A DNA stretch of 64,000 nucleotides from Lachnospiraceae bacterium UBA6987 (GCA_002449955.1 DJYD01000030.1:19706-83705), one strand, 5' to 3'; numbered from the stretch's first letter, positions 17,945-26,728 are shown. Notes: generated by a model not told the origin, from the sequence alone. Made by a program: numbers and translations.

Positions 17945-18787
17945 ATGAGTATTTTGAAAGAACTGGAAAGCCACGCCAGCCATCTCACCCGGGCCGAGCG
18001 GAAGATCGCCGCATTCTGTCTGCATCACGTCAACGATTTTTCCATCATGACGCTGAGCAATCTTTCCTATACGATCGGAACCAGTACGACCTCGATCATC
18101 CGTTTCTGCCAGCACATGGGCTTTAAAAGCTTCAAGGAGTTTCAGACTGCCCTGCGCAAAGAGACCGGTCTGAAGGTCAATCTGCAGGACCGCCTCCAGC
18201 ACCTGATGAGCGAAAGCACACCGAACGTCTATGCCCAGACGGTCACTAACACGCTGAAATGCATCGAAGACAGTTTTGCCGCAATGGATCCAGTTAAGAT
18301 GGAAACAGCCGCGAATTACATTTCGCGCGCGCGCAGAGTCTTTACTTTCGGCATGAAAGAGGCCTATGCCCTGGCGCATTACGCCTATACGCGCTTTTAT
18401 GACGTCCGGACCGACGTGCACCTGCTCAGCGCCGTTCCCAACGGGGACGCTGAGGAAATTTTAGATATTTCCCCCGAGGATGTTTGTATTGCATTTCTGT
18501 TTCACCGATATACCCGGGCTTCCGTCAGTACGCTGCCGATCTTCAAGGCCCGCGGAACCAAACTGATCCTGATCACCTGTGAGCCATACGACAGCGTTCA
18601 GGCTTTTGCCGATGTGCTGCTTCCCTGCAGGGTCGATTTCAGCGGGGTCAAAAACAGCTATGCCGCTCCGGTCTGTCTCTGCGACTGCCTGTGCAACAGG
18701 GTGGCCGCCATCGATCCCGAACGCACCAAAGCCCGCATGGAAGCATTGGAAAAACTATACGACGACTACATGATCCTGGGGAGCTGA
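17945..18787 (+). CDS. MurR/RpiR-family transcriptional regulator (module 1)
   Basis: 280 residues: an N-terminal HTH_6 domain (residues 1-~75; LTRAERKIAAFCLHHVNDFS, TSTTSIIRFCQHMGFKSFKEF) and a C-terminal SIS sugar-phosphate-type ligand domain (~125-250; RRVFTFGMKEAYALAHYAY). The start is the ATG at 17945 with AGGAG upstream. RpiR proteins usually sense phosphosugars, but this one is divergent from gltS-OCD-APC and convergent with a second APC gene, so its effector may be an amino-acid-derived compound. It is a clear paralogue of the regulator at 21823-22668 (shared VFTFGMKE, AFLFHRYT/VFLFHRYT segments). A short hairpin at its stop separates it from the convergent permease. Confidence 0.92.
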   Translation: MSILKELESHASHLTRAERKIAAFCLHHVNDFSIMTLSNLSYTIGTSTTSIIRFCQHMGFKSFKEFQTALRKETGLKVNLQDRLQHLMSESTPNVYAQTVTNTLKCIEDSFAAMDPVKMETAANYISRARRVFTFGMKEAYALAHYAYTRFYDVRTDVHLLSAVPNGDAEEILDISPEDVCIAFLFHRYTRASVSTLPIFKARGTKLILITCEPYDSVQAFADVLLPCRVDFSGVKNSYAAPVCLCDCLCNRVAAIDPERTKARMEALEKLYDDYMILGS

Positions 18788-18795
18788 AAAGCTCC
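18780..18795. terminator. Short hairpin between convergent genes
   Basis: GGAGCT-GAAA-AGCTCC spans the stop codon of the rpiR-type gene and touches the stop of the convergent APC gene. Six pairs with a stable GAAA tetraloop; no strong U-run, so termination may be partial. Confidence 0.45.
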
Positions 18796-20274
18796 TCAGT
18801 TTCTGAACACGCTCTTTTCAATCTCTTCCGCCGTCATTTTCCGTCTTTCCCCTCTGTTCAGCAGATAAAGCGCAAACCCCACCGCCATCCATACCAGGAA
18901 CATGATCACCGCCAGCTTGCCGATAAAGAACGGGCTGGCGGGGACAAACATGAAAATGAATACAGCCAGAGAGACGACGCTGGCAAAGATCCCCGTGGCG
19001 ATCCCGCCGGGGATCCTGAACGGGCGGGGCATTTCCGGATGTTTTTTCCTCAGGCGCACCAGCGAGAATGCGGTGATGCACCAGGAAAGGACAAAGGCTG
19101 CAGCCGAAAAGCAGGTGATGGTGTCGATCAGGTTGGCACCAAGGAAAGGACCCGCGCAGGACAGCAGCAGCGCGATCAGCTGGCCGTTCACGGCAACGCC
19201 TCTTTCATTCTGACGGGCAAAGAACTGCGGGACCAGCCTGCCGCGTCCCATGCTCATGAGCAGATTGGCAGACGGTGTAAAGAACCCGTTCCAGGTCGTG
19301 AACAGCCCGGCAATTGCCCCGATGGTGATGAGCCAGAACAGAGCCTGCCCAAGAGTCCCGGGATACAGGGCTCTGAACATGCTGGCCGCAGCCGGACGTT
19401 CCATGCCGGCGAATTCCTTCCACGGCAGAGCGCTGCCGAAACAAAGCAGGAGCCCCGCATAGAACAGGCAGGCCAGTGTAACGGACAAAACGACCGTCTT
19501 GCCTACGGACTTTATGCTGCCGCCGGCCTCTTCGACCCCCTGGGGGATCGTTTCAAAACCGGCCAGAAAGAACGCTGCCTGCGCCACGATCGCAAATGCG
19601 CCTCCGAAAAAGCTCCGGTGTGAGACCTGCTTCAGCCCCTCCCCGTAGATAGCCGGATCGCTCACGTCATACAGCGGCGTCAGATTCTCCGCCCTGCCGC
19701 CGATCACGGCAAATACGGCGCCGAGAACCGCCGCGCCGACCAGAACGAAGCACAGGATGCGCTGCGCTTTTGCCGCGGAGGAAAGCCCTCTCATATTCAG
19801 AAAATAGATCAGCAGCGAGCAGGCAAGGCCGATCAGGATCGTTGCCGGATAGATATCCGAGCCCATGACGGAATACAGAGGCTTTCCGCTTTTCAGCCCC
19901 GGGATCAGATAGCCCAGCACATCCGTGATTTGGATCGCTTCCCAGGGGATGATCGCAACGAAGGCGCCGTAGGAAGCCCAGCCGGAAGCAAAAGCCAGAT
20001 CGTGATCAAACGCCTTGTAGGCAAATGCCATGCCGCCCCCGGCCACCGGGATCATCGGGACCATTTCACAGTAGCACAGCCCCAGCGGGATCATCATGAC
20101 AAGGCACAGCAGGTATCCTGCCGCCGCAGGCACAGGGCCGCCGCAGTTGATCATCCAGCTGTTGATGGATACTGCCCAGCCGACACCGACGATCGCGCCG
20201 AAGCCAATGCAGAAAAAATCCGCCGTGCTGACGCCTTTCCGTTTGTTTTGTTCTTCGTTCTTTGCTTGCATCAT
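18796..20274 (-). CDS. APC-superfamily amino acid permease (module 2)
   Basis: 492 residues, about twelve helices. The helix I motif is FGAIVGVGWAVSINSWM and helix VI carries AGFETIPQGVEEAGG, placing it in the APC superfamily but in a different branch from the permease at 13615-15009. Two adjacent ATG codons follow GGGGGAAA; either may start translation. It lies 59 bases after the OCD-family gene at 20334-21452 in the same direction and ends eight bases from a convergent rpiR-type gene. The likely role is uptake of the compound used by the paired OCD-family enzyme. Confidence 0.9.
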   Translation of the reverse strand: MMQAKNEEQNKRKGVSTADFFCIGFGAIVGVGWAVSINSWMINCGGPVPAAAGYLLCLVMMIPLGLCYCEMVPMIPVAGGGMAFAYKAFDHDLAFASGWASYGAFVAIIPWEAIQITDVLGYLIPGLKSGKPLYSVMGSDIYPATILIGLACSLLIYFLNMRGLSSAAKAQRILCFVLVGAAVLGAVFAVIGGRAENLTPLYDVSDPAIYGEGLKQVSHRSFFGGAFAIVAQAAFFLAGFETIPQGVEEAGGSIKSVGKTVVLSVTLACLFYAGLLLCFGSALPWKEFAGMERPAAASMFRALYPGTLGQALFWLITIGAIAGLFTTWNGFFTPSANLLMSMGRGRLVPQFFARQNERGVAVNGQLIALLLSCAGPFLGANLIDTITCFSAAAFVLSWCITAFSLVRLRKKHPEMPRPFRIPGGIATGIFASVVSLAVFIFMFVPASPFFIGKLAVIMFLVWMAVGFALYLLNRGERRKMTAEEIEKSVFRN

Positions 20275-20333
20275 TTTCCCCCGGGATCAGCAATGCCGTC
20301 CAGCCGTCTCATCGCTTCTGTTCTCTTCCGGTC

Positions 20334-21452
20334 TTAATTCAGATAAGGAGAATCCCAGAGCAGCAGTTTCTGGCCGAGCCCCATCTTCACCGCGTTCTGA
20401 TAGATCTCATAGGACCAGCCGACATCCCAGACCGGCATGCCGCTCGTGATAAAGCAGATCCTCTCATCATCCGAAACGCGTCCTTCCTTCTTGCCGACGA
20501 CCACGTCGCCAAGGCTGACCGCTTCGGAAAGAGGCGGCAGTTTACCGTTGTACATCATACGGTAGACCTGGACGCCGATGCCGTTGATGAAACGCTGGTC
20601 TTCCGGCAGCTGCAGATGCTCGTCATAATAGGTAGCATGCATCTTGGCATTGTCCCAGTACAGCTTCGCGCTGGAGAAGTATTCTTCATCGATATTGCAG
20701 CGGCCGGTGAAAATGATCAGAGAGCCTTTCTTCAGCCAGTCGTTCTTCATGTTGACCGGTGCCAGGGACGAGGCCGCGACGCTGATGATATCGCCCAGGC
20801 GCACAGCCTGCTCCAGGGAGTCGGCTGCCCAGGCTTTCAGGCCGTATTTTTCCGTGATCGTTTTGGCGAAGGCTTCTGCTTTTTCTTTAAACAGGTCATA
20901 AATGATCACTTCTTTGAGGTTCTTTGCTTCCAGACGGATGGCTTCGAAGCAGGATTTGCTCACGGGGCCGGCGCCAACGCACACACAGACCTCGGCATCT
21001 TTGCGGGCCAGATGCCTTGTGCCTACACCGGGCACGCAGCCGGTCCTGACGGAGCTGACCAGGTTGGCGCTCATCAGCGCGATCGGTTCGCAGGTGTCGG
21101 GATCATTCAGCAGAATCATCAGGATCGAGCGGGGAAGCCCTCTCTGGGGATTGATGATGTTGGAGCCGTACCATTTCTCACCGGCTACGTTGAAGCGGCC
21201 GCCGAGGTAGGCGACCATGGCCATGAAGCGGCGGTCCGGGCCGTCAAGAGGCATGTTCGGGAACTCACTGATCGCAGGGAATTTGATCGCAATGCCGTGG
21301 GAGTTGTGGCTGTCGCCGCCCATGACATAATCGCCCTTGCTCAGGAGGCCGAAGATCTCTTCTTCCACGTCGATGCAGCGCGCCGCATCGAGAACGCCGG
21401 CCTGGATCATTTCCTGCTCATTCAGATACAGAAAATCAGTCTTTTTGCCCAT
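20334..21452 (-). CDS. Ornithine cyclodeaminase/mu-crystallin family protein (module 2)
   Basis: 372 residues, paralogous along its length to the protein at 15164-16279: GEKWYGSNIINPQRGLPRS, LNDPDTCEP, NLVSSVRTGCVPGVGTRHL and the dinucleotide loop CVGAGPVSKSCFEA. Differences in the C-terminal third (DEHLQLPEDQRFINGIGVQV versus DDARRADVPIEVSYAGMMGG) suggest a different substrate. The start is the ATG at 21452 with GGAG upstream; the frame is open further upstream but that would overlap the promoter. It is transcribed from the promoter at 21546-21574, whose spacer is an 18-base palindrome, and is followed by an APC permease. The chemistry may be reductive or deaminating; the substrate is unknown. 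Confidence 0.88.
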   Translation of the reverse strand: MGKKTDFLYLNEQEMIQAGVLDAARCIDVEEEIFGLLSKGDYVMGGDSHNSHGIAIKFPAISEFPNMPLDGPDRRFMAMVAYLGGRFNVAGEKWYGSNIINPQRGLPRSILMILLNDPDTCEPIALMSANLVSSVRTGCVPGVGTRHLARKDAEVCVCVGAGPVSKSCFEAIRLEAKNLKEVIIYDLFKEKAEAFAKTITEKYGLKAWAADSLEQAVRLGDIISVAASSLAPVNMKNDWLKKGSLIIFTGRCNIDEEYFSSAKLYWDNAKMHATYYDEHLQLPEDQRFINGIGVQVYRMMYNGKLPPLSEAVSLGDVVVGKKEGRVSDDERICFITSGMPVWDVGWSYEIYQNAVKMGLGQKLLLWDSPYLN

Positions 21453-21545
21453 TGTTCTTTCTCCTTTACAGATTTGCAGTCGCATATCCGGCTGCCGGCA
21501 TTTTGCCGGCAGCCGTGTATTTTTCACGACATTTCTTACAAGTTC

Positions 21546-21574
21546 ATTATGTATGATTTCATACATTTTGTCAA
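21546..21574 (-). promoter_or_regulatory. OCD2-APC2 promoter with embedded operator palindrome
   Basis: On the minus strand TTGACA, a 17-base spacer and CATAAT. The spacer and part of the -10 box form a perfect 18-base palindrome ATGTATGA-TT-TCATACAT (21549-21566, plus-strand reading). A dimeric repressor bound there would block RNA polymerase; the divergent RpiR regulator is the obvious candidate. Confidence 0.8.
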
Positions 21575-21757
21575 TCGACAAGTTAAGAAAAACTTCAGAA
21601 TCAGGCGTGATTTTTTATCAATTATTTGCATTTTGCCGAACGGCGATACAAAACGTTTTTTTCTGTATTTTTTAATACATTGTTACTGGGTGTTTTGTAC
21701 TGAAATTTTCCTCCGATACAAAATTCCACGCGGAGTGTAGTATTTGATTTTTTTGTG

Positions 21758-21785
21758 TTGACAATTATTTTTCCTCTTTTATAAT
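21758..21785 (+). promoter_or_regulatory. Promoter of the second rpiR-type gene
   Basis: Perfect TTGACA and TATAAT with a 16-base spacer. The -10 box covers an in-frame ATG at 21784, so that codon cannot be the start. Confidence 0.85.
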
Positions 21786-21822
21786 GAAAGCGGATACCGG
21801 ACGAAAGAAAGGCGGGCAGAAC

Positions 21823-22668
21823 ATGAACACAGTCAACCGGGTCGATCAGTGCTTTGACGAAATGACCAAATCGGAACGCTGCGTCGCGGTTTTTTTCCGT
21901 GAACACCTGAACGATTTTGCGTTTTTTACCCTGGACAAACTGGCCGATGCGATCAACATCAGCACGACTTCCGTGATCCGCTTCTGCCGGCGCCTGGGAT
22001 TTGCCGGCTTTAAGGATTTTCAGGACGCGCTCCACAGCGACATCATGCACCAGCCGGATCTGCTGGACAAATTCCACCGGACCTGGAATACGTCCATGGG
22101 CGACGAGCTGCTGACGCAGACCGTCCACCAGGGAATCCGCTGTATCCAAAATACGTTTCACACGATCTCCTATGAGACTCTGGCGGAATCCGTGAAGCTG
22201 TTGGTCAAAGCAAAACGGGTCTTTACTTTCGGCATGAAAGAATCCTATGCCCTTACCCACTACACCTATACCCGGCTGCTGACCGTCCGGGACAACGTAT
22301 TTATCCTGAACGCAGGTTATAACGGAGAAGTGGAACCGATCCTCAGTCTGACAGAAGAAGACGTCTGCATCGTTTTCCTCTTCCACCGCTATACCAAGCT
22401 GACGCTCCAGATCCTGCCGCTTCTGCAGAAGCAGGGCACGAAGATCATTCTGGTCACCTCGGCGCCCTTCGACCAGGTCCAAAAATACTGCACCGTACTG
22501 ATCCCCTGCATCGTTGACGCAAACGGGATTAAGAATTCGTCGCTGGCGCCGATCTGCCTGGCAGACTATCTGTGCAACGCCGTCGCCATGCAGAACGGCA
22601 ATGCCACGGTGCGCTACATGCAGCAATCCGAAAAACTCTTCGACTCCGGCGCCGTGCTGGGCAGCTGA
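21823..22668 (+). CDS. MurR/RpiR-family transcriptional regulator (module 2)
   Basis: 281 residues with the same layout as the regulator at 17945-18787: an HTH_6 domain (SERCVAVFFREHLNDFAFF, STTSVIRFCRRLGFAGFKDF) and a SIS domain (KRVFTFGMKESYALTHYTY, VFLFHRYTKLTLQILPLL). The start is the ATG at 21823 after AAAGGCGGG; the earlier in-frame ATG lies within the -10 box of the promoter. It is divergent from the OCD2-APC2 operon and followed 31 bases later by an EamA transporter on the same strand. It is inferred to bind the palindrome at 21549-21566. Confidence 0.92.
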   Translation: MNTVNRVDQCFDEMTKSERCVAVFFREHLNDFAFFTLDKLADAINISTTSVIRFCRRLGFAGFKDFQDALHSDIMHQPDLLDKFHRTWNTSMGDELLTQTVHQGIRCIQNTFHTISYETLAESVKLLVKAKRVFTFGMKESYALTHYTYTRLLTVRDNVFILNAGYNGEVEPILSLTEEDVCIVFLFHRYTKLTLQILPLLQKQGTKIILVTSAPFDQVQKYCTVLIPCIVDANGIKNSSLAPICLADYLCNAVAMQNGNATVRYMQQSEKLFDSGAVLGS

Positions 22669-22699
22669 AAAACGGACCGCATTTGAGTCTGCAGTAAAA

Positions 22700-23572
22700 A
22701 TGAGCCAGAAAGAAAACACCAATCAAAGCCGATCCGGACGCCTGATGATCCTGGTCACAGCCCTTCTCTGGGGTCTGGCCGGCGTCTGCGTCAAATCGAT
22801 CAGCTGGGGGCCGCTGCCCATCGTGGCCGTCCGCAGTTTTCTTTCAATGTGGCTCTTTGCCTTCGTCAAAAAAAGCTTCCGTGTCCGGCTCACGAAGGCC
22901 AATCTGATCGGCGGGACCCTGAACACCGCCACCAGCATCCTCTATGTGGTTGCGATGAAACTGACCACCGCCGGGACTGCGATCGTTCTGCAGTATACGG
23001 CGCCGGTGCTCGTTTTTCTGTATACCGTCATTTTCAGAAAGAGAAAGTCAAGCCTTGGCGAAACACTGCTGACGCTGGCCGTTTTTGCCGGCTGCGCGCT
23101 CAGCTTTCTGGACAATCTTGATCTCACGCGGCTGCTCGGCAACTCGCTTGCTTTCCTGTCCGCCTTTACCTTCGCCGGGCAGATTCTTGTCATGAACGGC
23201 GAGGACTGCGATGCGCAGGACGCCATCATGATCAGCAACACGATGTGCTTCCTGATCTGCGTGCCTTTCCTGTTCACGGAAACGCTGACCTGGACCCCGA
23301 AAAACATCTTTTGGCTGCTGGTGATGGGCATTTTCCAGTACAGCCTCGCCAACGTCCTCTTTTCCCGCGGCATCCATCACGTGGATCCGGTGGAAGCGTC
23401 GATCCTGCTCACGTTGGAACCGATCTTCAACCCCATCCCCGTCGCGATCCTCTGCGGAGAAAAAATGAGCACGCTGGCCATTATCGGTTCCGTGATCGTT
23501 ATCGTTTCCGTGACGCTCCACGGCCTGCTCCCCCGGCTTTCCCAGGCCTCCGACAGGCCGCCGGACACATAG
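22700..23572 (+). CDS. EamA/DMT-family membrane transporter
   Basis: 290 residues and about ten helices in two EamA repeats (LLWGLAGVCVKSISWGPLP near the start; YSLANVLFSRGIHHVDPVEA and SILLTLEPIFNPIPVAI in the second). Such drug/metabolite transporters usually export amino acids or metabolites. The ATG at 22700 has only a weak binding site, and translation may depend on ribosomes leaving the upstream rpiR-type gene 31 bases away. Its position suggests it belongs to the same regulon as the OCD2-APC2 operon, perhaps exporting a product or excess substrate. Confidence 0.88.
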   Translation: MSQKENTNQSRSGRLMILVTALLWGLAGVCVKSISWGPLPIVAVRSFLSMWLFAFVKKSFRVRLTKANLIGGTLNTATSILYVVAMKLTTAGTAIVLQYTAPVLVFLYTVIFRKRKSSLGETLLTLAVFAGCALSFLDNLDLTRLLGNSLAFLSAFTFAGQILVMNGEDCDAQDAIMISNTMCFLICVPFLFTETLTWTPKNIFWLLVMGIFQYSLANVLFSRGIHHVDPVEASILLTLEPIFNPIPVAILCGEKMSTLAIIGSVIVIVSVTLHGLLPRLSQASDRPPDT

Positions 23573-23585
23573 CGGCAGGCACTTG

Positions 23586-23614
23586 TTGACAAAAACCGCA
23601 GCAATATTGATAAA
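23586..23614 (+). promoter_or_regulatory. Promoter of the nitroreductase-SGNH pair
   Basis: Perfect TTGACA, a 17-base spacer and GATAAA, about 30 bases before the nitroreductase start. Confidence 0.6.
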
Positions 23615-23646
23615 ACACAAATGAATAATATACAGGAGGGACCATC

Positions 23647-24168
23647 ATGAACGAAGTGATCAAGAATCTTACCGAACGCCGTTCCATACGAAAATTCAGA
23701 CCGGAAATGCCGCCGAAGGCGTTGCTGGAGCAGATCATCGAAGCCGGACTCTATGCCCCGAACGGCATGGGGAAGCAGTCCGCCATGGTCATAGCGGTTA
23801 CCGATAAGACTTTACGAGATGAATTGTCCGCACTGAACAGCAAGATCCTCGGCCGCGATGCCGATCCCTTCTACGGCGGGCCTGCCGTTCTGATCGTGCT
23901 GGCCGACAAGAGTGTCCCCACTTATCTGTTTGACGGTGCGCTGATGATGGGCAACATGCTGAATGCCGCGCATGCGCTCGGCCTCGGCGGCATCTGGATC
24001 CACCGCGCCAAACAGGAATTTGAGCAGGAATACGGCAAAAAGCTGCTGGAAAAGCTCGGCATCGAAGGCGAGTGGGAAGGCATCGGCCACTGCGTCGTCG
24101 GCTATATCGACGGAGAAGCTCCGGCCCCTGCACCGCGCCGGGAAGGCCGCGTCTTCTGGGCGGAATAA
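23647..24168 (+). CDS. Nitroreductase-family flavoprotein
   Basis: 173 residues. The family reduces nitro groups, quinones or other acceptors with FMN and NAD(P)H. Seen: the N-terminal FMN-binding ERRSIRKFRPE, YAPNGMGKQSAMVI, and the C-terminal AHALGLGGIWIHR. The protein is short, as in the NfsA/FRP-like minimal forms, and probably acts as a dimer. GGAGGG lies seven bases before the ATG. An SGNH lipoprotein gene follows ten bases after the stop. The physiological acceptor is unknown. Confidence 0.92.
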   Translation: MNEVIKNLTERRSIRKFRPEMPPKALLEQIIEAGLYAPNGMGKQSAMVIAVTDKTLRDELSALNSKILGRDADPFYGGPAVLIVLADKSVPTYLFDGALMMGNMLNAAHALGLGGIWIHRAKQEFEQEYGKKLLEKLGIEGEWEGIGHCVVGYIDGEAPAPAPRREGRVFWAE

Positions 24169-24178
24169 GAGCGGATCC

Positions 24179-25186
24179 ATGAAAGCTAAGCGGCACGGAC
24201 AAAAGATACGGGGCTTTGCGGGACTTGCCGGCATTCTGCTTGCGGTCCTTCTTTCCGCATGCGCAGGAAAACGGCAGGAAACGACGGTTGTCCCCGCCGA
24301 CTATACCCTGCCGTCGATCGGGGTGGATGAGATCGATCCGGATGCGGCGGCAGCGGCAGAGATGAGCTCGCGGAACGCTGCCTCTTCGGAAAGCCGCACG
24401 GAACCTCCGGAAACAACGCTTCCGTCCGGGACCGAACAGGCGGAAACGCCTGAAATGACCGTACCGGGCGGCGAAGAAAGCACGGAGGCACCGGAGCCGC
24501 CGGCCACTCTTCCGCCGGAAACGACTGCAGCACCTCCTCCCGAAACCGCTGCGCCTCCCGTGACCGCCGAAGTGCCGCCGGAAACCGCCGCTCCGCCGCC
24601 CCCGCCGGAGACCTCCGCTGCGCCGCCAACGACCGAAGCGCCTGCCGGCGTCCGCGTCTGGATGGGCGATTCCCGCTTCGTGGGCATCCGCGACACTGTC
24701 GACTATGACAAAGAAAAAGACGTCTTCATCAGCGGCTGGGGCATGGGCTACGACTGGATGCTTGCAACGGCATTTCCCGAATTTGACAAGCTTGCCGCAG
24801 GCACAAAGATCGATATCTGCTACTGGTCTCTCGGGGCGAACGATATCACCAACGATCCCTCCGATTTCAACCTGGAGCTTGCCGCCAAATACGCTGCCCA
24901 GGTCGCGCAGCTGATCGCGCGGCATCCGGAAACGACCTTCTATCTGCTCTCCTACGGTCCCGTCGGTGAGGAAGGCATGGATCCGAACAACATCCCGGAC
25001 TGCGCTTCCTACAACAAAGCCCTGCGGATCTTTACGGACCGCGTTCGGGAGCTGACCGGCATGGCCTATATCGCCCAGGGAGAGTATATCGAGCAGACCG
25101 GCTTCCGGGTCTACGACGGCTGTCACTACAATGCCGAAACCAATCAGCGCGCCTACGCTTATGTTCTCGCGCAGAGCGGGCAGTAA
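24179..25186 (+). CDS. SGNH/GDSL-family lipoprotein
   Basis: 335 residues. The N-terminus is a lipoprotein signal with lipobox LSAC (lipidated C28), followed by a Pro/Thr/Glu-rich spacer to about residue 156 (repeats of PPETTAAPP type) and an SGNH hydrolase domain. Catalytic blocks seen: GDSR at 163-166 (S165), SLGAND at 217-222 (N221) and DGCH at 313-316 (D313, H316). Surface SGNH proteins often de-acetylate or trim cell-wall or extracellular glycans; the spacer would carry the domain through the wall. It is ten bases from the nitroreductase gene and ends at a clear terminator. The substrate is unknown. Confidence 0.88.
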   Translation: MKAKRHGQKIRGFAGLAGILLAVLLSACAGKRQETTVVPADYTLPSIGVDEIDPDAAAAAEMSSRNAASSESRTEPPETTLPSGTEQAETPEMTVPGGEESTEAPEPPATLPPETTAAPPPETAAPPVTAEVPPETAAPPPPPETSAAPPTTEAPAGVRVWMGDSRFVGIRDTVDYDKEKDVFISGWGMGYDWMLATAFPEFDKLAAGTKIDICYWSLGANDITNDPSDFNLELAAKYAAQVAQLIARHPETTFYLLSYGPVGEEGMDPNNIPDCASYNKALRIFTDRVRELTGMAYIAQGEYIEQTGFRVYDGCHYNAETNQRAYAYVLAQSGQ

Positions 25187-25243
25187 CGACAGACCGATCA
25201 CGAGCTCTTGCCAAAACGGCGATGAAAGAATCAGAATAACGCA

Positions 25244-25275
25244 AAGCCGCGGATCCACCCGCGGCTTATCTTTTT
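25244..25275 (+). terminator. Intrinsic terminator after the SGNH gene
   Basis: Stem AAGCCGCGG/CCGCGGCTT with a six-base loop followed by ATCTTTTTG. Confidence 0.88.
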
Positions 25276-25352
25276 GTTGATACTTTGTTCGGCGCTGTAC
25301 TTGTATTATAATCGCCTTTCTATTTGAACGACACTTTGTGTGTTATCCATAA

Positions 25353-26672
25353 TCAGTCTGCTTTTTTCTTTTTTGCCCGGAAATACCAGGCGAGCAGCGC
25401 GGCAAGGATGGCGCAGACGGCGGCCGCTGCCAGAAAAATATTGGCATTCGGCAGAAAGCTTGTCGTACCGTCATCATTGGTGATGGTCGCAGCGCCCTTC
25501 AGCACCGCCGCGCCGATACCGGGTCCGATAACGCCGGGGATCAGCACCTGTGCGATGATGCGGAGGCCCTGGAAGCGTCCGGCCATGCGTTCGGGCGTGC
25601 AGTTTCTGATCTCAGCACCGAACACAGCCATCCCGGACAGGTAACCGCTCATCATCAGAAGCGACCCGATAAACACCGGAGCCTTCATCAAAAGCCCTTC
25701 TGCGGGAATGATGGCCGGTACGAGCCAAAGCAGCAGCAGGCCGCCGAAAAGAAGCAGCAGCGGCAGGAAGACCGAGCGCTCATACCCCTTCCGGTCCAGT
25801 ACTCTCCCGTACACCGCCGTGACGGCCGCGGCAAGAATGATCGCCGGCGCCATGATCAGCACGTAGTCGGCCATCCCTAAGCTTTTCTCGTAATAGATGA
25901 TCAGGTAAGGCATGAAGATCTGGATCGCGATGTTGAAAATGACGAAGCAGCCGAGCGCGGCGTAGAGCGCCCGGTTCTTTTTGAAGACCGCAGGTCTCAG
26001 TCCGTAGGCGATCGTAGCCAGATATCCGAGTTCGTCCGGCGGGTCGGCCTTCCCCTCGTCTACGATAAAAAAGCCGAGAATACCGATCAGGAACACGGCA
26101 GCCCCGATCACGGTGTAGATCACGGTCCAGCTTTCCGCTTTGGAAAGGTCAAAGCCCATGAAGCCGCCGAAAACGACCAGGATCGCAACCAGCGGCATCA
26201 TCGCGTTGATGCCTTCCGCCGCCCCGCGGTTCTTCTCAGTGGTCGAATCCGTCAGCCAAGCATTGTAGGCGGCGTCATTGGCGGTCGAGCCGAAGAAGGT
26301 CATCACGCAGTCCATGATGATGACGATCGAGATGCAGGCCGAGGCCGCGCCGACGGTCATCCCGAAGAGGCTGCCGATGAGGTCCACGCGGATAAAAGCA
26401 AAGGCCAGGATTGAGATCCCCCAGGCGATATAGCCTGCACACATGAAAATTTTCCTCTTCCCCAGGCGGTCAGACAGAGCCCCAATTAAAATTGTTGTCA
26501 AAGTTGCCGCCACAGCGCTTGCCTGCACCATCAGGGCAATATCCGCAGCCGAAGCATTGAACATCTTGTAAATGAAGACGTTGAAGTACATATTTTCCAC
26601 GACCCAGGCGATCTGCCCGGTCAGGGAAAATATGATAAGTGCGGGCCAGAAACGTTTTGTTTTCTTCTGCAT
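25353..26672 (-). CDS. MFS transporter
   Basis: 439 residues, twelve predicted helices. The loop 2-3 motif GALSDRLGKRKIFMCAG is the classic MFS signature; VYGRVLDRKGYERSVF is the matching loop in the second half. A basic KAKKKK-like end marks the cytoplasmic C-terminus. GAGAGG lies upstream of the ATG and an extended -10 promoter at 26729-26737. No neighbour indicates a substrate; it stands alone between a terminator and a divergent GNAT gene. Confidence 0.88.
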   Translation of the reverse strand: MQKKTKRFWPALIIFSLTGQIAWVVENMYFNVFIYKMFNASAADIALMVQASAVAATLTTILIGALSDRLGKRKIFMCAGYIAWGISILAFAFIRVDLIGSLFGMTVGAASACISIVIIMDCVMTFFGSTANDAAYNAWLTDSTTEKNRGAAEGINAMMPLVAILVVFGGFMGFDLSKAESWTVIYTVIGAAVFLIGILGFFIVDEGKADPPDELGYLATIAYGLRPAVFKKNRALYAALGCFVIFNIAIQIFMPYLIIYYEKSLGMADYVLIMAPAIILAAAVTAVYGRVLDRKGYERSVFLPLLLLFGGLLLLWLVPAIIPAEGLLMKAPVFIGSLLMMSGYLSGMAVFGAEIRNCTPERMAGRFQGLRIIAQVLIPGVIGPGIGAAVLKGAATITNDDGTTSFLPNANIFLAAAAVCAILAALLAWYFRAKKKKAD

Positions 26673-26728
26673 TGTTTTTACCTCTCGTCCAGCGAACAGT
26701 CTTCCCGATCTCTTTCTCTGACATTCTA

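Larger units (their letters stand above)
21453..21822. other. 370-base divergent control region of module 2
   Basis: No gene is visible. It holds the OCD2 promoter with its palindrome (21546-21574), a perfect inverted repeat TGTATT-TTTT-AATACA at 21664-21679, and the rpiR2 promoter (21758-21785). The stretch is much richer in A+T than the genes around it. Confidence 0.7.

Noticed and set aside
20262..21740. 492-codon plus-strand frame opposite OCD2 and the divergent control region
   Set aside because: Runs through a consensus promoter and palindrome, has no start signal, and is the shadow of a clear OCD-family gene.
21784..21823. Upstream ATG for the second rpiR-type gene
   Set aside because: That ATG lies within the -10 box of the promoter, so it cannot be on the mRNA.
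24415..24645. Tandem DNA repeat in the SGNH gene
   Set aside because: The repeated CCGCCGGAAAC-like units are codon-level repeats of the Pro/Thr/Glu spacer of a lipoprotein, not a separate repeat element.
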